From contig CP093829.1 in the NCBI GenBank assembly GCA_033063855.1, forward strand, positions 17,391,537 to 17,455,536: a stretch of DNA of 64,000 nucleotides. Direction: 5' to 3'. Under the pieces are notes generated by a model that was not told the origin of the DNA, ran no database searches, and saw only the letters and a program-made list of their open reading frames with translations. The translations under genes and the position numbers were made by a program. This DNA comes from Smittia aterrima. Lineage: Eukaryota > Arthropoda > Insecta > Diptera > Chironomidae. The first letter of the stretch is position 1. Every line of letters begins with the position of its first letter. Shown here piece after piece: positions 35,991 through 48,707 of the stretch.

Positions 35991-38900
35991 ATTTGTAAGA
36001 GTTTCATTTTTTGTGGTGAACGTCTAAGTGAACCAAATAACTTCCATCAACCAAATTGGACTCAAATCCTTCAAGATCTCTGTCTGGCGAGTCGGAAGGG
36101 CAACACTCGAAACGCCCCAATTATGGTCACGCATAAATATTTTTCCAGTTTCGCCTTTAAGTTATTAATCAAAGTCTGAGCTTGTTTCGTGATGATTTCT
36201 TTTCCTCGCAGTTTTTGTTTGATGGAATTTAATTTTTCATTGAATATCCTAATTATATGAGTACGCACAGCTTCGCGCGAGTTGTTAATTGAATAATTTA
36301 TTGTCAGTCACGTTCAATTACATTTTTCTCTTATTTTCTTCATCTTTTTTCTTCGTCTCATCGTTTGTTGTCAATTAATATCATTAAACATTTCATCATT
36401 GTGCTTTATGCGTCTCTGAGCAGTCAGCAGCACATCTTTGCGATGTGTGTGAGATGTTTTTATGCTTATTAGGCAGCGCTTCGCTTTTCATCACTCACTT
36501 TTACTGTCTCGAGATGTAGAATCGTATCATGCGATAATTTGTAATTGACGGAAAGGAGTGAAACGTGAAGAAATATTCAAGAGAATGCGTGAGCAGACAT
36601 CACAAAGAACGCTTTTCTTCCGCTTCAGTAACATTTATTGCGCAATTTGAGTTTGCTTCGATAGCGATTTGAAGAGATCTTGACACACAACGAAAGAATA
36701 TTTTTGCTTAAAAGGCATAAAAAGAGGAAGAAGAATAAGAAAACGCAATAATTTTATGCTCGCTCATAAAATTCTTTTCATTTTTATTGTGTTAAAGAAC
36801 AAATCGACAGTTCCGCAAATGTCCTTTGTCACACGTTAGAAAACGTTTTTATTAAATTTATTTCGCCCCATAGCGTCGAAGGGTGAACGTACCCATAGCA
36901 ATTGAAGTTTATGCTACGCAACTAAAATAATAGACGAGTCAGCCAAGCTGTTTACGATCTACGAATAAACATAAAGCGCGTCTCTCGCGTTTTTGAATTT
37001 ATTGTTCTCATTTTCGCGGCCAACAAGCGTGCAGCTCATGATTTTTATTCTTGGCTTTTATATTGAGCACGTCTCACGTGCAAAAATGATGAGATGAAAT
37101 AACAACGAAGATGGCTTCTTCCCTTTAACAAGATTTCACTTTCAAAATTCATCGCTATGACGCACTTGAAATCCCTCAGATGCGAGCACTCGACATCCCT
37201 TCACGTCTCGTTTCCTTTTGATTTCTTTTCGCTCTTTCAATTTCAATCCGAGATCGAATATTTCACATGAATGTTCAATCAAAAGATGCCTTTCTGTTCC
37301 GTCATTGTTATCACGAGAAGTAGAATGAGAAGCTTCTTGTCTTCATCTCAACAGATGAAAGATATGACAGTCTCGCTTCCTTTAGAGATTGGAAATTTGT
37401 TGAAGGCTTTCCCTTCAATTCAATGAGCTTCATGGAACTTTAATTTGAGATTCTACACTTCTCGACTGCATCAATGTTAAAATAAAAGTAAAAAAAACCT
37501 TTTATGTGGCAACGAAACACAAATAAGCTTTTCCGAGTGCGCACATCAAAGGCAAAGCGTGCCGACAAATAAAAAACCGCGCGCGCGATCGCTAAACAAA
37601 AGAAAATGGAGAGGAGGAAAAATTCGCGCTTAGTTGGATTTAACTTTACATTCGTCGAAGTTGAAGTCTTACAAATGCAATAGTCGCAGTCGTACATAAC
37701 ATGTTGATGTCAAAAACGTACTAAATCATGAAATTATCACATCATGATGGAATACAAAGCCTTACACTGTTTCCCGCGAGAATTAGCTTTCATTAAAACA
37801 AATTGTTGTTTGTCGTCGTCGTCGTCGTCGTCCGACGTTAATGAAAACAATTTATTGTTGAAGCAAAATAAAGAACCAAAGAAAGGCTTCGCTCGACCCA
37901 GTCGATGGCTAACCGCCTGAGCTTTTAGCTCGAGTCACAAATAACGCGACAAGTGCTTTGTTCACATCGGGTTTATCTCAAGTTACAAGTCACTTTGTCG
38001 GCTGATGTTTTAAGGTCACCTCGAATTGCTACGGTTTCATTCATGCATATAAATTTATAATTAAGCGAATTAACTCCCTGATGGAGTTTTACAACTGAAG
38101 GGGAAAAAAGAGCTTTAATTCATCACCCAAGCAGAGTTGTCAATCACATTTATATAGACAATCGTCTGTTAGACAACCGTGCAGTTTGCAATGAGTGAGA
38201 TTGTTCCATTAAAGCAAAAAAAAATAACATAAACGAAACGATATTAATGGTAATATAAATTGCAATTGTGCAAAGTGCAATAATACTTATTACGCTGACT
38301 GAAAAGCAAGCAGGTCTTTTTAAAATCTCATTTATTATTTTGCAACAATCTTGAGTTTTCGTGTTGCCTGACATTGCCCGCCTTGATTGAGTGAGAGAAC
38401 AACGGAGAGTTGGCTGGTTGTTGATGATTGGTGGTGGCAGCCAGAACGAACGAATGAACGCAACAATGTTTCATTCTAGACTTTACGGAAATGCAATTAA
38501 AGGAACGAATGGTTGAAGCCCTCGCGCAAATCGCGACTCGTTGTTTGATTGATAACCGTTTGAAAAGTCGTTCTCGCTTATTTTACTTACAATGCGACAG
38601 CAATCGGAGTTGCTGGGGGTGCCGTCAATCCACAATTCTCAATTCTCAGGCAATTTAATTTGCGATTTCACGTATCTCATTTCATTGAGAATGAGTTATT
38701 GAGTGGAGTTCTTAGTTACAAAGTTTCAAACGTGGATTCAACGCCCCTGACATCAGACAACACAACATAATTCAAATCTGCCTGACTGACTACAAATTTA
38801 ATTTCGCTCAAACAAGTTGTTGCAATTCTCGCGTCGTTTTTCCAACTCAATCTCTTGACTATGAGTTTCCATTCATTCTAACAGAAATTGATTTATTCAC

Positions 38901-39963
38901 TGCATCGGCGTCGAAAAGCAGAGCCTTTTTCATCAACAAACTCTCGAAACCAGGAAATTAACAATCAGACGTGAAATTAAAAATCATTTATCATCTCTCG
39001 GTTGGCTGTCTGGCGAATGAAACTGTTTTTATATTTTTTTTCGTTTGTTTGACAAAAAGCACATTGCGTGAGTTTACATTCTCAAGAACGCGCTCGTTTT
39101 CAGCAAATAATTACACGAGCACGAGAATTAAAATTAATTTAAATTTCGAGTATTTGCGTAAACGAGATTATTTTTGCTGTAAAATATTTTCATGTCATTA
39201 GTCACATGTGCAGTCATTTTTCATTAACAATTTAATACTTCAAAGTTGAAAATAAATAATTCGATTCATAATTTACAAAACGTAAGCGAACTAGCTGCGC
39301 TTAGAGAGGCAACAACAAGTTTACTTTACGGCAATGGGAGTTCGAAGTAATCTTGATAATTGTGGAGTGAAGTCAGGAAAACGAAAATTATAAATTAACT
39401 CGCTTTTCAGAAGGCTGAAAGGTCATTAACTATTAAACACCTTAGCATGGAATGCGTTGGAGAAAAATGAATCGAAAAGCTCCGAGAAATCGATAACGCT
39501 CAGAAATCGATTGAACCTCCGACGATGCGACGTTGTCAGACTTTAGACCTTTTATCGACCGGAACATTACAAAATGTGATCCAACGCCATCGCTAATTCA
39601 TTGCATAAAATATAGCGTCGCTACCCGAAATGTGTGTGCTCGCAACAATGGCTCTGCTCTGAAGAAGAAGCTTCGGGCGGAAAAAACAGCAGTTGGTAAT
39701 GGTTTTTTGTCGTCGCTTGGTTTTGTAGTTTTTTTCTGCGCTCCATAATGACCGTGACATTATTTTTCCATCACGAGAGATGAACACATTGAGAGCTCGT
39801 CGGGAGACGCCGCAAAGTGAAGAAGAAGCATTTTCGAGTAGAGGTGACTCAAGAATTATTCAACACACTCAGCAGAGTTTTTTTTTTGTTGCTTTTCAGT
39901 CTCTCTCGAGACATCGACGGATTGTTTTTCTTAATGCAAGCAACCGCAACAGCAGCGTTCGTA
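35991..39963. other. Right-arm-specific middle segment
   Basis: About 4 kb between the two near-identical blocks without a clear mate in the left arm. No protein or RNA gene was recognised. It contains a (GTC)7 run at 37812-37832. Confidence 0.6.
37812..37832 (+). repeat. Trinucleotide microsatellite (GTC)7
   Basis: Seven uninterrupted GTC units inside the right-arm-specific segment. Confidence 0.9.
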
Positions 39964-42601
39964 AAACCACCATCAATCCATCCATCTCTCGCTAAGCAAG
40001 TCGTGTACGAATGAGGCGAATAAATAATACAAACAGAAACATGTGCAGAGAGCACAGAAGAACAACTTTATTACTCTCGATCTGCACACAAACGGGTTTC
40101 TTTGGAGGTTTGCATCGTCTCAGAATCGCGAGGTTTTCGGCGGCGTGCTAAGCGAGTAAACAAATTTGCGATTGAATCAGCGACGCAACGAAATTCTTCT
40201 CCGCTCTTTCGCGTCTTGTCGAATTCCGATGAGTGAGGAGAAACTTCTGAAAGATTTTATTAATGAAACAGAAATTTTGTTTACATTTCATCATCGACAG
40301 CGATGAGGTCGATCGAAGGAAGTGAACGCGAGTGAAAATGAAAACACTCAGACCAGACGCCGAATCAACGAATTCGTTCTCACACGAAATTTAAAATTTG
40401 ATTAGAATCAAGAATAATGTTTTGAACTTCTTTTGGTCGATTATAAAAGTTCGACTCTGATCGTTTCGCTTGATCTTCTAATTCTACTCACAAACTGATT
40501 TTTTTTGCTTCGCATCTTCTTCTTATTAGCGTAAACATCTTATTATTGATAGATTTCCTTAATTACATCGTCGAGCTATTTATGTGTCTGCTACCGTTCG
40601 TCTATCGACTTCAGTGTGTGTGTCGAGTGCTGCTGATACTTAATTGGAAACAGTCTAGTCGACGACTAAGCTTTGAGTGTAAAAAAAATATTTTTTTTGT
40701 TATCGCAAAAAGTCAGACTTGACATGTGAGAAATTCAAAGTTATCGCCAACTTGTGTTCGTGATTAGATAAATATTAAAAGCGTCAATGCGCATCCAAAG
40801 TTCACGCACTTGTTCAAAACAAAATTTCTCCAACATTTTAATTAATCAACCACAGCAGCCATCATCCGACCTGTCTACCTGCCAAACCGAGCTGCCTGCA
40901 GCAGACACAACAAAAACTTCTCGTTGAGTAATCAAGCGACGAATCTCTTGCTGTGCCGTGTGCGTGCGAATAAATTTGAATCTTTTGCTCAAGCCGGAAT
41001 CCAGTTCAACTGAAAGTGCGTTAATTCAAGTCCAAACACGGCACACAAACACCTCAAGGACATCGGCTCGAGTCGAAGCGACTTCTGCAATCGAATCAAA
41101 CGTGACAATCGCTCGTTTTCTTTATGTAAAACTGAAAGCAAAATTTAGTGAACGACTCTTGAGTGGAAATTCCATAATTAAGCTTCTCGCTTATACTCAT
41201 AAATTTCATCCTTTGAACTGATAAGAGTCAGCACAGTGACGTTGAGTTCATGCGATCAATAGTTCAGCGGCAAGAGAACCAGAAATGAAACACAAAGGCG
41301 AACACTTTAAACTTTTTTTTTGTTATTTTCTATTGAACCAACAATGGCACGAACGAGCAACGAGAAAAATCGCGCCGCGATCCAACAACAAAAATGGTAT
41401 CGCCGTCACGACTCGAGACTCATTGTTGTAGCCACATAGAAAAATGATTAACGCGAAACAATCCACGATTAGATATTTTTTGGCAAATATTAATTTTGTT
41501 TTTTCCTCTTCGCGCACTCGAGCCGCGTCTAGTTTCCCGTCTGTGCACATTATTCATCAAATCAAACAACAAAGAGTGAAACTTTAAAAGTGCGCAATGA
41601 ACGTGAGGAGAAAAATGAATGATAACGTTACGTTCAAGGTCACGTGAACGAAGGCGGCAAGAAACTCCAAATGCTGTAACAACAATGATCGCAAAATGTG
41701 TTTTGTGTTTCGTCTTCTTTTTCTTCTGCAGTCGTGAGAGATCTCTTTGAGATGATCTTGAAAGTTGTTGCTCTGTGTGGCTGAAATTATTCGAAAAACT
41801 CGCGATGTTTGCGGTTTGTTTTCCTTCTTCGACTTACATAAATTATCGACGGTCTGAGATGTTCGCGATTACTTTTTCGGGCCTCTCCATTCAATTACGC
41901 CAATTATTTTATTTGACGTCAAAGTCGTTGTCCAGAAATATAAATTATTTGCTCAATTTAGTTCGTCGTCGTTGTAGAATCTTCACGCTCTGCTCCTCCA
42001 TCTCCTTCTTCGTCAAGCTTCGCAAAACATTTTCATGGAATTTTGCTAATCTTCCATCAGGATGTTGCCGAGAAAGAATTATTAATAATGACGAAATGCC
42101 CAAATTATTCCCATCGAACGCTTCGTTTGCCGTCTTCTATTAATAAATTAGCGCGCGTTCGTTTTAACTTCAGGAGATTCGCTTCAAGCGCTTTTCTCTT
42201 GCCTAATAAACATCGAAAGAAAAAGAAAATTGAAGTGAAAGAATTTTCTTTTGCCCCACTCTCTCTCCCTCACTCGCATCGTAGCAAAAACAACTGTTGC
42301 CATGTTTATGAAAAATTGTGAAAATTATTAATTAATTAGTTTATTAGCTTCGACTCATATTTCCTTTCTTGCTCGTTCTCGTCTCCCTCCTTCTAATTAT
42401 AAATTCAATTTACAAGTTTTACATTGCGAGCTTCTTAGCTAGTTCGAGTGGATCTGGAAGATTTTCCGTGTTCGCTTTTCACTTTGATCATCTTAATCAC
42501 GCTTTTCCTGAGCAACTCTTGTTGTAGGAAGCTTCACGTAATAATTCATGAAATAATTAGAAGATTTTATTTCTCGCCGTCGCTCTCTCTGTCTCAATGA
42601 A

Positions 42602-42642
42602 ACTAATTTGATATTTTTATCTTCTCTATTTCTAGGTGAGTG
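42602..42642 (+). promoter_or_regulatory. Candidate recursive splice site (ratchet point) 1
   Basis: Branch-point-like ACTAAT (42602-42607), a pyrimidine-rich tract, then CTATTTCTAG|GTGAGTG with acceptor and donor directly fused at 42635|42636. It is on the Snoo strand, 15 kb into the intron. A possible downstream donor for exon definition is CGG|GTGAGA near 42787. Confidence 0.5.
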
Positions 42643-45600
42643 TTCGTTCATGTTTAGCATTGCGACTATGTTGCAATTTGGCGCAGTTTGTCCGTTCGTG
42701 ACGTCGAGCGTGTGCAAGAAGGAAGAAGAGGATTGAAAATTTGCCAAAACGAAAAAAAAGAAATCATTTTTCCTCGACTCGAGCCGGGTGAGAAAGTTTG
42801 TGCTATTTATAAGTTATAGCTTTGACGGTTCTGCTGTCTCCCGCTCTCTCGTAATCAATATTCAATATCGGTGAGTTTTATACAAATTTTTCCGATATTC
42901 CAACGGAATGAGCCTTTTGCCGAGCGTTGGAGTTTTGTTTTAAAATTTTGAAATCACAATGAAATGTTGAGGGAGAACCGCCGTTGGGCGCCACGATTGG
43001 GCAAATTGTCAGCGATGATGATTTAACCATCGAGAGAGCTTGTCGCGGCGGGATAGCAGCGGATATAAATACGATTTTCCATCTAATTAATAATTAATAA
43101 TGGAACAACTCTCATCGAGAGCTGAAATTAAAATAAACATTCTCCCTCTCGTCGAGTTATGATTCTTTTGTTTATTTAATGAATTTTGATTTTTCCCCGG
43201 CTTTTCTGACTTTATTTTTTCAATCGGGGATTGGAAATTTGTTTTCCACTCATCGCTCTAAGAAGTTTTCTTTCTTCGGAAATTAAATGCTGAATAAACA
43301 AAAGCACACTTTACAGCACTCGCTCTCAAGCTGAGATTTGGGATTTTCGTTGAGCAGATCTAGCGTTGTCAAGTGAAGACGACAACAGCAGCAGCAGCAT
43401 CAACTCTTACGAACAATGCTTGTACTTTTTTTTTAATCAAATGAAGTATTTGGGGAATTAAACGAGAAATTCCGTCGACTAATTTTAATTAACAACTTTG
43501 AAACTTTAATTTCCTTTGAAATGTTTGAGATGCTTTAACAAGCGTCTTTATTATCTTATCGCGCATCCGATTCAATTTAAAAACAAATAAAAATGCCGTA
43601 AACAAGTGAAACGTCTTTCGCCCGTCTATTTTTAAAAGTAATTCGAAGTGACTTAAAGCGATCGGATTTAGATGTGGATTTGAATATTTTTAGAGATTTT
43701 CTCGCCCTTCTGTTCCCTTCTTTGCTTTGATGCTGTACCGTCTGTCGTCTCTTGAAATCCTCAAACATTCCAGACATAATCGAGACACGTGTGTCTGTGT
43801 TCAGATAATTAAAATTACAGAATGTTACATGAAAGAACCTGCCATGGGTTTCCCTGCCTCTCTCCTGATGAGGGAGAAATTTATTTGACTTCTTGTTCGA
43901 AGAGTTGGAGTCGTCGAGCAAAGCACGGTTTGTCGTGATGTCTCGTGCTATAAATTTCAGATTTCTTCTTGTGATCACAAGAATTTGAAAGAGGGGAAGG
44001 AGAAGTGATGATTTAGAATCTTTCGTGAAAGTCTCTGAAGTCCGAAACATAAAAGTGTTTATTTGACGCAATAAATTCGGATTTTGCAACTAACAAATGT
44101 TTAATTAGTCATTGGATATCGCTTTACGACGACGATTTCACTTCTCCTTCGACCCATAACGTCGATAAGATTTATGTGAGCTCTGCAAGCTGCAATAGAA
44201 TGCGGGAGAACATAAAATATGTAATACGACAACGTGAAACATTAAAACATAATTTATTTATTTTGATCCTACCCGAAAAACGGCTTGCGGAATACCTTTA
44301 TGTAATTTTAATGAGCTCACCGAAAAGTCTTCGCATCTGGCGATGATTCCTGGACCTAAAACGAAGCAATTTATGAGAATTCTCTTGTAATGTCTTCGAG
44401 CATTACATAAAAATCAGATTATAAATTTAATAACGAGTAGTCCTTGCTGTTCTGATAGCGATTTTCATCCGCAAAGCGACTCTCATCTCATAATAATTAG
44501 AGGCGATGTTTTCATGAAAGACGTTAGCATTTATCGTCGCGAGAGAGATTTACGATTTCCAGACAAAACCATTAGGGAAGACACCGACAGCGAAGCGAAG
44601 ACTCTAAATGCGTATAAATAATTTTCATCTTTAACAAAGCCAACGAAAGAAACTTTTTTCTTCGTCGGCAACGTTGAATTACTTTCATCATCTTTCGCAT
44701 TGACGACAAACTTAACAATTTCGTCTTTCGCTTCACTGTTGATTTTCAAAAGGAAACGCATTGTTAAAAGAAATCAAAGAATAGCTCGCCGGGATATAGA
44801 AAAAAATAAAAAAGCTCCCGAGTTCCAGTTAACGAGACATTAAGCAATATTCACCAACCCAGATAAGAAACTTCCTCGTTGAACTTTAGTTTCTTTTTCA
44901 CACAAAACTTTCCTCCTTTAATGCCTTTTATGATTTATTTCCTTCGCTCTTGTCACAAGGATTTCTTCCCTTTCCCGGGGAAAAAGAAAAAAAATTCAAA
45001 CGAACGAGAAAGAAAAGTAATTTTCATATATTTGGCACTAGGGAGCTTTCGAGAAAAGTTGCAGAGCGACAGAAAAAGGGCAGAAAGCACAGAACAAGAA
45101 GGAAAAACCGGAAAATGTGAATACATTTTAAGCGAAAGAAATTTCTTCTTCCTTTTGTCATCAATTTTCCTTTTCTTTGGCGAGAACTTCTTCGTTTTCT
45201 CATGTGCCGGCACAAACGCATTATTTATAATTTATTAGCGATATTCTTATCATTATTAATGTCATTATTCCTTCATTCGCTGAGACGGTTTGTGGTTTTG
45301 GCACTTCTCTCATGAATATTTCAATTATTCTCTTTGTATTGTGCAAACTCATTAAGGTGATAAATGTTTTGGGATGGAAAGTTTTCTTTCTTTTCTTTAT
45401 CATGCCATGATAATCGATTAAATTGAGTGAAAAGTTTAGCTGGGAGAACGAATGAGCGAGAGAAGGAACCTTTGGCTTTCAACGTTCACTTTGTGTAATG
45501 GCATCGAGCACCACACATTCATCCATTTTGGAAGTGATCAATCAATCATGAGAGACATAGGAATGCGATGAAATTAAATCGAATTATCGGAGTCGAGAAT

Positions 45601-47728
45601 ATGTTTTGTCAGGGAGGGCGTTGATAAGTGTGAGACCGTCCTCCTCCTTCGTCTTCTGTCGATTGTGATTTTGATTAGTTGTGAAAAGAGTTTTATGGAA
45701 ACGTCGTCAGTTTTCCGCAAGTTCATTCAACAGAAAGTTCATGCGTGAGAGTTAGAGACAAAGTTTTTCAACCCCAACCAAAGCAAAGTTGTCGATATGA
45801 AGAAGAGTGAGAGAAAAATCAATTTTCCTTTTACTTAACCCACTCGACTTCAAGAGCAAAAACCAAAAAGTCATCAATCATTCAGCCAAAGAATAGCAAT
45901 CACCGAGAAAGGTGTTTTTCATTACATTTTCCATCGACCATGATAACAACTTTTCTTCTTTCGTCCAGAATCCATTTTCGCTTGAAGGAAACTTTTCCAT
46001 GTTGAGCTTGTTGGGCGGATGACTTGAATGTTTCCGTTTGAATGAGGTGTGATAGAAGAAGGAGCTAGAAATTTATGAGATGTCACATTTTTAATATCCG
46101 AGAGATCCAAGAGAAATTTTCCTATCTCATGTGTCCGCCTTTTGTACTGCAGACAAACTCGTCGACCAGCAATCAAAAAGAAAACTAAAATTATGATCTC
46201 AGAAAAAAGTTTTTCCAGACTATGTAGCGTTCAAAGAGAATTGAATTTATATTCGTTAACAAGCGTAAAGGAGAAGATTCTCGAGCGAGTGAGAGAGACA
46301 CTTGAAGCAAAAGCTTTTTATTGCGCTCGAGTGCAAAAAGTTTTTTTTCTTTCTATTGTTTTAAGACATTCGTTCGAAGGTTTCGAGATGTGTTTCCGAC
46401 TCGTTCACTAGAGTGCTTCACCAATGCGATCATTAATTTCCTTTCGGTATTTTTGTTCGTCTTTCACTTTCCTTCCATCCCCGCTCGATGAACTTCTTCT
46501 TGTTCACCCTCTCTCACTTGTTCTCTCTCGACAGACTTTGCCCGGTATTCCATCCTTTTATGTTGTGCTGCTGTATTTTTATTCGGTGGTTTGATAGTAT
46601 TCACTTCGATTGCGTGACTGGAATGCTTGAGACACGTCTTTGAAGCACGTTTATGGATTTTTCATTCTGACATTTCTCGACGTTCTGTTGGGATTTTCTT
46701 CTTCTTTTATGTTATGTCTTTCAGCTCGTTCTGTTGATCGGACAATGCCGAGCTTGTATTATTTCTTTTTTTTTGTATTCAACGTGGAGTCATTGCATAT
46801 GAACGAGTTACGCACTTTCCTCTGACTCGACATTAGCAATTCATGATGATGACTTAGCATTCGTCTGATGTTTTAGACATTTTTCTTCGGCTCTGTCTCA
46901 TTTCTTTGTTGTTGATGCTTATGAGAGATCGGAAGAGGGATTTTCATATTTAATTTCAATCCGATGTGGGCATTAAGACGTCTCCATCTGTATTATGTTG
47001 GATTTCGTAGAGCAGCGCTCGGAATGTTTACGATTTCACGAACTTAATATTCCGATCCCATTACTCGAAGCGGCTCCACACGAAACTAAATTGAATCAAA
47101 CTATGAAATTGCTCGAGACAGAAAGAATCATTCAATTTATTCTCGCAGGTCCGAGAAGTTTTGCTGTTGAAATCCATTAAGTTCAGTGCGAGCGTTCATC
47201 CATTAGAACAGAACTCTGAAGCTTTCAATTAATATTCGATTAATCGAAAGTCTCGAGGCTTCGTTTGACATTTCAACATGAACTCAACGTTCATTATTAA
47301 AAAGCGATGCAGTCGTTCGTTGGTTTTTTTTTGTGTGATGTCGCTATCGCAAGCGGTTTTAACGATTTGTTTGCATATTGATTGGCTTGTTCCAATTAAC
47401 TTGAAGCGAATAAAAAAACGACATGAACAGTAATTTCGGGATGGACGTTGACGATGCTGATGCTGATGAAAAAAGCATTTTCCATCCATCGAGTGAAATG
47501 AGATGGAAAGAATGAAGCGAGGCGAATGATATTTCACTGAAATTTGATGAAACATCGAGCAAGCAAATCCCAGACGACAGAAAGAAGAAGCGTCCGCAAA
47601 GCCTCAGCAATCCAATTTAATTCCAATCGACAAACACATAAGGAGGAGAGATGGAGAGAAAGAGAATTTGATAAACTTTAATTCCATCGAGTCTAATAAA
47701 TGACTCGGAACAGATCTCGAGACGACGT

Positions 47729-47744
47729 TGCTGCTGCTGCTGCT
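47729..47744 (+). repeat. Short (TGC)n microsatellite
   Basis: Five consecutive TGC units. Its leucine-rich translation is a repeat artefact. Confidence 0.8.
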
Positions 47745-48692
47745 TCTTTGGCCGCCTAGCCCGTCGACTCACTCGAAGACGACTAAAATTGGTTGTAAAT
47801 TATCTCCAGATGTCATTTCTTACTTCTTTTCTATTCTCTTCGTAGAACTGTTGTTGTGTCCGCTCGACTTTGTTTCTAATTTTCTAAAGCTCCACCGATT
47901 AACTATCAAGTTGCCTCTTTATTTTCTTATGGTTTTTGTTCGCTCTGTATGTGAACTCTGCCTGTTATTTTCAAATAAAAACTATGTTTGTCTCCTGCTT
48001 TTACAACGTCGAGAGATTATACAAGTCGACGACGACTCGAGGTTGAGAAAAACAACTCTCCGGGAATGGCACGGCAGAAGAAATGAATGTTCAACATAAA
48101 CCAAAACATAAATTAGATTTTTCTTTCTTCTTCGTTGTCGTCGTCGTCGCTCGAACTGAACTGAGAAGTGAAATGAGATTTATAGGCATTAAGAAATCGA
48201 GATGAGGCGAGGAAAAACAACAACGTCGACAGCGACGACGACTGAGAAGCGTTTTATGAATACAATCTGGTCGGCTCTGTGGAGAGTCAAACCATTTAAA
48301 ATTGATTTGTAATGTGGTGCAAAAGAGGAGGAATTACTCGACGAAGAGTAGCGAAGAACATGAGAAAGAGCTTTGACTTCCAATTAAAGTTTACAGTTGA
48401 TGAATGGCCTCGTGAATGGATTTCTTTATGCGCTGCTTATGTGAACTTGATTTCCCTTCACCGTGAGCATTCGTTTTACGACCGTAACAGCTTTAAACTC
48501 TTCAGACGCGGAATCTGATTTCATTAGCCACAATACTGAGCTATAACTTCTCCTCGAAAGCTTTATTCGCTCTTATTATTTTCCCCGGCTAGAAGTTTTT
48601 AAGCCGCACAATAAAACTGCAGACTTTATGGCCACCGAACGAAAAATTCGTCTCAGTTAAATCGACTGTTGTGTCGATGAACAGAGAGAACA

Positions 48693-48707
48693 AGAGAGAG
48701 AGAGAGA
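48693..48707 (+). repeat. Short (GA)n run
   Basis: Uninterrupted GA dinucleotides. This could bind GAGA-type factors, but that is not shown. Confidence 0.7.

Larger units (their letters stand above)
34588..44315 (-). repeat. Inverted duplication, right arm (mate 14803-20602)
   Basis: Reverse-complement copy of the left arm, placed inside the Snoo intron. It is longer (9.7 against 5.8 kb) because its middle (35991-39963, about 4 kb) replaces the 1.2 kb middle of the left arm, and because 41800-43600 is expanded. At 44315 the match stops sharply at AATGAG, although the third copy continues to match the left arm past that point. Confidence 0.93.

Noticed and set aside
14803..44315. Large composite transposon with inverted termini
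   Set aside because: No transposase, integrase or polymerase frame in arms or spacer, and arm ends show no target duplication.
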